Below, piece by piece: positions 58,960 through 64,000 of a stretch of 64,000 nucleotides of DNA. Positions within the stretch are counted from its first letter, which is position 1. Every line of letters begins with the position of its first letter. The DNA lies in contig NZ_KE386942.1 in the NCBI RefSeq assembly GCF_000429705.1, positions 513,241-577,240 of the forward strand, written 5' to 3'. This DNA comes from Alteribacter aurantiacus DSM 18675 (GTDB taxonomy: Bacteria; Bacillota; Bacilli; Bacillales; Salisediminibacteriaceae). The notes below the pieces were generated by a model that saw nothing but the letters and a program-made list of their open reading frames with translations, searched no databases and was not told where the DNA came from. A program made the translations under genes and the position numbers.

Positions 58960-60744
58960 TTAATCCACTTTTACTTTCGTCTTAACTTGAACATCTTCAT
59001 CTATAAGCAGTTTTCTCAGCATGCCTCTAATCTTTTCATCTCTCTTTTCCAAGAATGCTTCAAAGTTGTCTAAAGAAAGATCTCCTTGTGGGATCAAATG
59101 CTTCGTTTTGTATTCTCTTTTTTCGTCTTCGGTTTCATAGGTTTCATCTAACCATTCATCAAACATTTTGTTCGACTTCTCTTGATTAGGGACGCCTTCT
59201 AATAATTGAAGGTTGGATAGATAATCATAGTTCTCAACACAATACGCAGCCTGTTCCTCACTCAATCCTCTCTTTAACAGCTTTTTATGTGACCTCAAGA
59301 TGCTTCTAGGATAGATGTGATCTTGATGGAAGAGATTTGAATAGTCAAGATTCGGATAAAGCAAGGCCAACACCGAGAAGGTATATCTATTTCCATACTT
59401 GCTCCACAGCAAGTTCTCAATCTCTTCTTCTGAAAAACGAAGACTTTTATTTGTGACCCGTAGGTTATTCCGGATTTCAGTAAACGGAAACTCATCATTG
59501 TATTGCTTGATCACTTCTCGAATCGGCTTTAATACGTTATCCGGTTGCCCACCGAAGATTCTTTTCAATAATGCAATCGTGGTAAATTGCTGAACCTTTT
59601 TTCGATCTTCTCTGTACCGAGAAGACTCAACAAAGTTATGCGGATTTTCTCTTTTGTAAAGATAATAGGCAATCGGAATAATTACGTAATTTGCCGTTAA
59701 CGTCTTGTAATTAAATCCGAAGCTTGAGACCAGTTGCACAGCCAGTCGAATAGCTTGGGAGATTTGATCCCACTCTTCTTCAATCTTCCCCATAGCAACC
59801 GTATTAAAGTTATCCACTTTAAAGGCGATATCATTGAAATCACAAAGAACCAAACACGTTTTTAAAACCAAGTCTTTGTTAAAGTCAAAGCCATCCCCCA
59901 TGTTATTAATTTCATCTACCAATGACGTGATGGCTTTCCTAGCATCTTTATTTTCCCATTGCGCCGTCGCGATGGATAAAAGTAAGTCGGAATAACTAAG
60001 CACCGTTCCACCGCTATTTACCCTAATAAAGATATTCAATACTTTATCCAGTGTCTGGGATCGTTCTAGATAATAATTGATACTTGGTGTGTCGTGGATC
60101 GCTTTATACAGTTCATGAAGCGTTTTGTTCGCGTACTTCGCCTTCTCTTTTTCCACAAGGTTCAGTTGGTGTTCATATATGTACTCGTTGATTTCATAAG
60201 GATCACTAAGGTTTAAAATCTCACCTACTTCGAACCAATAAGAGCTCTCACTACGTCTGGCAGCCTCGTCTTCGGTTAAGAATTTAAAATGATACGTCAT
60301 GTCGTAGGACTCGTCATATTTCTTCAAGAGGTTTAAGTATAGCTTTCGGTTAGGATATGCCCGGTCATTGTCCATTCGTTTCCTAGGAAGCTTATACGAA
60401 TAGCTCCCTTTCAGGCCAATATATAAGGATGTGAGTCTCTGCTGGCCGTCCAGGATGGCATTGATGTCCTCCTCTCCACGAACATCAGCCTCTACATTAT
60501 GAGTATTGTCCCTTTCATGATAATCTCTTAAAAACTCATAGAACTTGAACTTATCAATGTTCTCTTTGTTTACATACCAAAAAAGAAATGCCCCTACCGG
60601 ATACCCGCGAAGCAAAGAATCAAACAGCTTTTCAATCTGTTCTGTGTCCCAAACAAACTCCCTTTGAATGGATGGTAAAAGATATTTCTTTCTATGTATG
60701 TCGTTTATTACTTCCTTTATTGTAAGTGGTCTTTCAAATGCCAT
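58960..60744 (-). CDS. DUF262 and HNH nuclease protein (GmrSD-like, type IV restriction)
   Basis: The ATG at 60742-60744, after AGGAGG, gives 594 residues; a longer reading to 60846 has no ribosome site. The DUF262 domain (ParB/sulfiredoxin fold) has YLLPSIQREFVWD and AILDGQQRLTSLYIG (DGQQR at 99-103). The C-terminal DUF1524/HNH domain has FHQDHIYPRS (His 473 and His 476) and NLQLLEGVPNQEKSNK. Fused proteins of this kind cut glucosylated or otherwise modified phage DNA, using nucleotide-driven sensing in DUF262. It lies between the two-gene module and the restriction-modification genes. Confidence 0.88.
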   Translation of the reverse strand: MAFERPLTIKEVINDIHRKKYLLPSIQREFVWDTEQIEKLFDSLLRGYPVGAFLFWYVNKENIDKFKFYEFLRDYHERDNTHNVEADVRGEEDINAILDGQQRLTSLYIGLKGSYSYKLPRKRMDNDRAYPNRKLYLNLLKKYDESYDMTYHFKFLTEDEAARRSESSYWFEVGEILNLSDPYEINEYIYEHQLNLVEKEKAKYANKTLHELYKAIHDTPSINYYLERSQTLDKVLNIFIRVNSGGTVLSYSDLLLSIATAQWENKDARKAITSLVDEINNMGDGFDFNKDLVLKTCLVLCDFNDIAFKVDNFNTVAMGKIEEEWDQISQAIRLAVQLVSSFGFNYKTLTANYVIIPIAYYLYKRENPHNFVESSRYREDRKKVQQFTTIALLKRIFGGQPDNVLKPIREVIKQYNDEFPFTEIRNNLRVTNKSLRFSEEEIENLLWSKYGNRYTFSVLALLYPNLDYSNLFHQDHIYPRSILRSHKKLLKRGLSEEQAAYCVENYDYLSNLQLLEGVPNQEKSNKMFDEWLDETYETEDEKREYKTKHLIPQGDLSLDNFEAFLEKRDEKIRGMLRKLLIDEDVQVKTKVKVD

Positions 60745-60857
60745 CGTTTTACCTCCTGTTTTCGTTTGTAGAATCTCCCTAAACTTATTTCGACATTGCG
60801 AGGGCACTTCCTTCAATCGGATTTTAGCTAGGGGATTGTCTTTCACTTTAAATACGT

Positions 60858-60898
60858 AAAAAGCACATCCTTAGTTATCTCACAAGGATGTGCTTTTA
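60858..60898. terminator. Hairpin upstream of the DUF262 gene
   Basis: AAAAGCACATCCTT and AAGGATGTGCTTTT form a 14-base-pair stem. It may end a transcript coming from the right and insulate the DUF262 gene. Confidence 0.75.
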
Positions 60899-61296
60899 TA
60901 TGGTTACAAACAAATTGTCTACAATTATTTATTCCATTCTGTCGAGCTGAATGTGAGGAATTCAGAATATAGGTTAAGGGGATATAAGGGAGATGCCGGC
61001 TATAAATAAATCACAAAAGAATGCTGATCTCTTTTAGAATTAAAAGAAGTCAACATTTTTTGCAACTGGGAGTAGAGGAATCGCAACTCCCTAATCTTTT
61101 TGGATATATTTAAGACCAACTGAATTTGACAACGTATGGAAGTGTTGGGATCGTCCTGACGCTTCTCCTAGTTAGATAGATTTTCTTAAACATTCAATAA
61201 AACTAATGGGAAATAACATAAAAAAATAAATTCAGAAGGTTATTATAATAATTTGGTGAATTCTATTAATAAATAATATAGAAGGTTGATGGTTTT
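60899..61296. other. AT-rich intergenic stretch in the defence island
   Basis: About 400 bases without a gene. It holds a fragment of the GAAGCGTC repeat near 61137-61165 and the likely promoter area of the gene at 61297, where no clear boxes can be assigned. Confidence 0.45.
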
Positions 61297-61686
61297 ATGA
61301 TAATTCAAGTAGACTCTAAACAGTTAGCCCAAGCATATGAAATGTTATGTGAAATTGAAGTGGGTCTCAAAAATTTATATGCTACCCACATCATATATTC
61401 AAACAATTCGCAACTGAACATACATAAATTCACTTACTTTCAGTTAATCCATAATATTAGTGACAACTCGAGTGTTTCTAGTTTCTTCACCCAAGATCAA
61501 CTTAACCAATTATTACACTTAAGATCAATTCGTAATAAGGTATGTCATATGAGACCAATTACTAGAATGGAATTAAGTAAAATTAGAAGCTGTCATTTAA
61601 TAGTCAAAACTATAAGTAAAGATTTAAATCAAAGGAATCAATTTCATTTTGAAACATGTAAATTACAAAAACATAATAGAATATAG
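61297..61686 (+). CDS. Small HEPN-motif protein
   Basis: This 129-residue all-helical protein has the RN...H motif RNKVCH at residues 79-84, the catalytic signature of HEPN ribonucleases found in toxins and abortive-infection systems. It starts at an ATG 61297 after AAGGTTGATGG. It is convergent with, and eight bases from, the restriction endonuclease gene. No antitoxin is seen next to it. Activity as an RNase is inferred from the motif only. Confidence 0.55.
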   Translation: MIIQVDSKQLAQAYEMLCEIEVGLKNLYATHIIYSNNSQLNIHKFTYFQLIHNISDNSSVSSFFTQDQLNQLLHLRSIRNKVCHMRPITRMELSKIRSCHLIVKTISKDLNQRNQFHFETCKLQKHNRI

Positions 61687-61693
61687 CAATTTA

Positions 61694-62368
61694 TTATTTC
61701 CTTTGATATATTACGTTATACCTCCACATATGCCCAGGTTTAGCTGTAACGGCATCCATTTTAAACCTAATATTTGGGCGTAATTTTCCTTTACCTATAT
61801 TTTTTCCTGGATATAAAATTGCAGCACCAAAAGTTGAGCTAAACTGCCCATTTGGTATACTCATAAAAGCAATCTCTTCTATCAGATTGTTTTTACTATA
61901 GGTAATTCTTACTGCATAGGTTAGGTTGGGGATCTGACCAAAGCGAGTATGCTTTTCATAATGCCTTAGGTTTGCACTCCAGCCTTTCCCTTTCACAATA
62001 TAGTTCTTTCTAGAGCAATACGATGATTGGTTTTTTTGTAAAGCAATCCTTTTAGCCTTAAAGTCACCGTCTGATTTCTTTATGGTCTTAACTTCTAAAT
62101 GCAATATTCCATCTCCAACTTCAAAACAGCTATCACTTGAGCTTCCCATAGATGCTATATTCCAACCCTGATAACGATCAATTATTCCTTCAATAATATT
62201 TTGGGCCCCTTTTTGTATTGGGTTGGATATTCCAGATGGATATAAAGGTATGTTTGCCTGACTGTATAATTGATTAATTATTTCTCCTAAATGCTCTTCG
62301 AGTAATTTTTTTAATATAAAAAAATACTTTTTCTCAATTTTAACTAGCTCCTTATTATCTAGTACCAT
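61694..62368 (-). CDS. Type II restriction endonuclease (PD-(D/E)XK)
   Basis: This 224-residue protein starts at an ATG after GAGGAGG. The catalytic core is SSSDSCFEVGDGILHLEVKT (Asp79 or Asp86, Glu92 and Lys94), a PD-(D/E)XK arrangement. Residues 30-55 and 150-220 probably read the DNA. It follows the cytosine methyltransferase gene on the same strand, so together they form a type II restriction-modification system. The recognition sequence is unknown. Confidence 0.8.
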   Translation of the reverse strand: MVLDNKELVKIEKKYFFILKKLLEEHLGEIINQLYSQANIPLYPSGISNPIQKGAQNIIEGIIDRYQGWNIASMGSSSDSCFEVGDGILHLEVKTIKKSDGDFKAKRIALQKNQSSYCSRKNYIVKGKGWSANLRHYEKHTRFGQIPNLTYAVRITYSKNNLIEEIAFMSIPNGQFSSTFGAAILYPGKNIGKGKLRPNIRFKMDAVTAKPGHMWRYNVIYQRK

Positions 62369-62490
62369 TAAGAAGTTACCTCCTCTTCAAATATAATTAA
62401 TATGTTAAGTATATCAATCCACACACATTTTTGCATAAATTTTACATTATTTACAGAATGACTAAAATCAAACCATTAAATATAAATAAA

Positions 62491-62543
62491 AAAATACACC
62501 CCTCTACATAGTACTGAATAGGTACCTTTCAAGTGGTGTATAA
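62491..62543. other. Stem-loop between methyltransferase and endonuclease genes
   Basis: ATACACC and GGTGTAT close a structure of about 50 bases that also holds two-sided AT-rich arms, located just after the methyltransferase stop. It could cut down read-through into the endonuclease gene. Confidence 0.35.
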
Positions 62544-62564
62544 GAGTTTATAGTTATTCATTTC

Positions 62565-63923
62565 TTAACTCAAAACATACTGATCTTCATTAATTTTTTG
62601 TGAATTTTTCTCTAGTTTCTCTGCAATTCTCTCAGCTATCTTATTTGCTAGCAGTACTGGTACTGCGTTACCAACCTGTCTGTATTGACTATTAAGACTT
62701 CCAAAAAACACATGATCATCAGGAAAGGTCTGCAAAATAGCACATTCTCTTACAGATAAGCGTCTTTCTTTATTAACATGAATCTCAGGAGATGTAGCAG
62801 TTATGGTATCACTAGCTCGATTCCAATTCGTAATCCTTAAAGATTGCTCAAATTTTATTGGCTTTTCTACAAAAGTAGTCACTAACTTATCGTACTTGTC
62901 ATCGAAGCCTAGTATCTTTTTCAGCTCCCACCAATCTGAAGGTTTAGGAATGCTACCTGATTTGTTATCTTTTCTAAACCAATGGCCTGCTGTGTGTTTA
63001 TAGCCGAAGTGTTCATCAACCTTTTTTGTACTCCACCCTGACTTTGCACGCCATTCTTTCAGATAGTCACAAATTTCAGCTTGATCTACTTTATATTTCC
63101 TACCGAAAAACTTATCTGCAACACTAGTTGAGGCTATATGGTTATATATAGTTCTTCCATTCACTGTAATACATTCATTTACTTTACCATTCACTAATTC
63201 AACATCACTTAAAAATCCAATTGCCTCTTTAACAGTTACATAGGGAGAATAAAATTTATCCACCTCAGAAAATAATGGTACCGTTTGATTTACATATACT
63301 TCTTCTCCAGGAAATATATCATCATGAGTCTTTTCAGGGTATGGATTGTCTTCGTTAATTCTATTACCTATGATAATGACACGCTCTCTAGCCTGCGGTA
63401 CACCGTAGTCAGCTGCATTAATTAATTTATAATCCACGCGATATCCTAAGGTCTCAAAGTCACTAATAATCATTTCAATAACTTTACCTTTTTCCATATT
63501 TAGAAGACCCTTTACGTTCTCTGCTACAAAGAACTTTGGTTGCTTGTCTTTAATAACTCTTAGCATTTCAAGGTATAAAAAGTTACGTTCATCTGCTGAA
63601 CTTCTATTTTTATTTGCAATAGAGAAACCCTGACAAGGAAAGCCTCCAATTACAACATCAACTTCTCCTGGAGTACCAGGGATTTGTTCACTCTTTATTT
63701 TGGTGATATCACCCAATACAATATGTTCGCCTATATTTTCTGAGTAAGTCCTAACAGCATCCGAATTAAAATCATTAGCCCAAATTACATCAAATCCACT
63801 TTGAATAAACCCTAGGTCCATTCCTCCGGCACCAGAGAATAAGCTAATTATTTTTAGGGATTTTTTATTGTTACAGTTAGCCTCTTCGTTATTAGAAGTT
63901 TTACCGTTAAACATAACTTTCAC
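62565..63923 (-). CDS. C5-cytosine DNA methyltransferase
   Basis: Up to 452 residues from GTG 63923; ATG 63914 (MFNGKTSN) is an alternative. The SAM-binding FSGAGGMDLGF lies near residues 29-39, the catalytic Cys in GGFPCQGFS (Cys97), AENV near 131 and QARERV near 176, followed by a variable target-recognition region and RQVGNAVP near 420. It methylates cytosine C5 in a short sequence and so shields host DNA from the downstream endonuclease. The strong GGAGG site lies before a short upstream ORF instead of this start. Confidence 0.93.
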   Translation of the reverse strand: MKVMFNGKTSNNEEANCNNKKSLKIISLFSGAGGMDLGFIQSGFDVIWANDFNSDAVRTYSENIGEHIVLGDITKIKSEQIPGTPGEVDVVIGGFPCQGFSIANKNRSSADERNFLYLEMLRVIKDKQPKFFVAENVKGLLNMEKGKVIEMIISDFETLGYRVDYKLINAADYGVPQARERVIIIGNRINEDNPYPEKTHDDIFPGEEVYVNQTVPLFSEVDKFYSPYVTVKEAIGFLSDVELVNGKVNECITVNGRTIYNHIASTSVADKFFGRKYKVDQAEICDYLKEWRAKSGWSTKKVDEHFGYKHTAGHWFRKDNKSGSIPKPSDWWELKKILGFDDKYDKLVTTFVEKPIKFEQSLRITNWNRASDTITATSPEIHVNKERRLSVRECAILQTFPDDHVFFGSLNSQYRQVGNAVPVLLANKIAERIAEKLEKNSQKINEDQYVLS

Positions 63924-63936
63924 CAGCTCTAGTCAT
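63907..63936 (-). CDS. Nine-residue upstream ORF overlapping the methyltransferase start
   Basis: ATG ACT AGA and six further codons, then TAA, read MTRAGESYV. It has the only strong ribosome site (TGGAGG) and ends eight bases past the first methyltransferase start codon. Translation of the methyltransferase may depend on it. Alternatively the frame was broken by an indel. Confidence 0.45.
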   Translation of the reverse strand: MTRAGESYV

Positions 63937-63967
63937 AGTATTACCTCCATTAATAAAAACGGATTAT

Positions 63968-63976
63968 ATTATACCA
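63968..63976 (-). promoter_or_regulatory. Extended -10 promoter of the methyltransferase gene
   Basis: On the minus strand TGGTATAAT gives a consensus -10 with the TGn extension. A weak -35 is all that can be seen. It lies about 40 bases before the upstream ORF. Confidence 0.55.
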
Positions 63977-64000
63977 TTTTACAATTAAGAAGTCTTACTG

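Noticed and set aside
1..64000. tRNA, rRNA, tmRNA or T-box elements
   Set aside because: I looked for CCA-ending cloverleaf patterns and T-box motifs and saw none that convinced me; a covariance search would be needed to exclude them fully.

Overview
This window most likely comes from the chromosome of a spore-forming, low-to-moderate GC Gram-positive bacterium of the Bacillaceae. The evidence is the strong AGGAGG ribosome sites with ATG/GTG/TTG starts, sigma-A promoters, S-box and B12 riboswitches, the spore germination pair cwlJ-gerQ, a YheC/YheD spore-coat ATP-grasp protein and an RsbR-type stressosome protein. The solute-binding proteins and other exported proteins are very rich in Glu and Asp, which fits a halotolerant or alkaliphilic member. 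That habitat is an inference, and no species is claimed.

Positions 1-32,500 are mostly sugar acquisition. An ABC importer next to murQ (1-3,607) suggests uptake of amino sugar or cell-wall sugar. A second ABC sugar importer with a HAD phosphatase lies at 9,548-13,490. A complete beta-glucoside locus (18,333-29,667) holds a LacI regulator, its CGAAAGCGCTTTCG operators, a binding protein, two permeases, a GH1 beta-glucosidase, a cytoplasmic GH30 enzyme, a very large glycoside phosphorylase and a DUF624 protein. All of its enzymes lack signal peptides, so oligosaccharides are probably imported and then split inside the cell. A GH13 alpha-glucosidase follows. In each of the three importers a hairpin sits between the binding-protein gene and the first permease gene. 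Between these loci are small genes, an exported eight-repeat protein, an SDR enzyme and a MerR-type coiled-coil protein whose upstream region carries repeated GCGATA palindromes.

At 32,490-35,734 there is a riboswitch hub. A SAM-I riboswitch and an adenosylcobalamin riboswitch stand in tandem before metE, and a second cobalamin riboswitch points the other way with no recognisable B12-related gene behind it. Positions 36,000-56,200 hold varied single genes: a stressosome RsbR paralogue, acetyltransferases, Nudix and HAD enzymes, a nucleotidyltransferase, a PD-(D/E)XK nuclease fused to a RAMA-like domain, ferritin, a DMT exporter, cwlJ-gerQ, a potassium channel and a secreted lipase under a probable cre site. 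Several decayed genes also occur here. The most striking item is an RRNPP-type regulator (48,836-50,107). Its stop codon overlaps the start of a 48-residue exported peptide ending in three near-identical heptads, a likely new quorum-sensing pair.

Positions 56,500-64,000 look like a defence island. They hold an unrecognised two-gene membrane module, a DUF262/HNH (GmrSD-like) protein, a small HEPN-motif protein and a type II restriction-modification pair with a C5-cytosine methyltransferase. Several families of short palindromic repeats are scattered between genes, the commonest being a near-perfect hairpin built on GGGGACGGTTCTTT.
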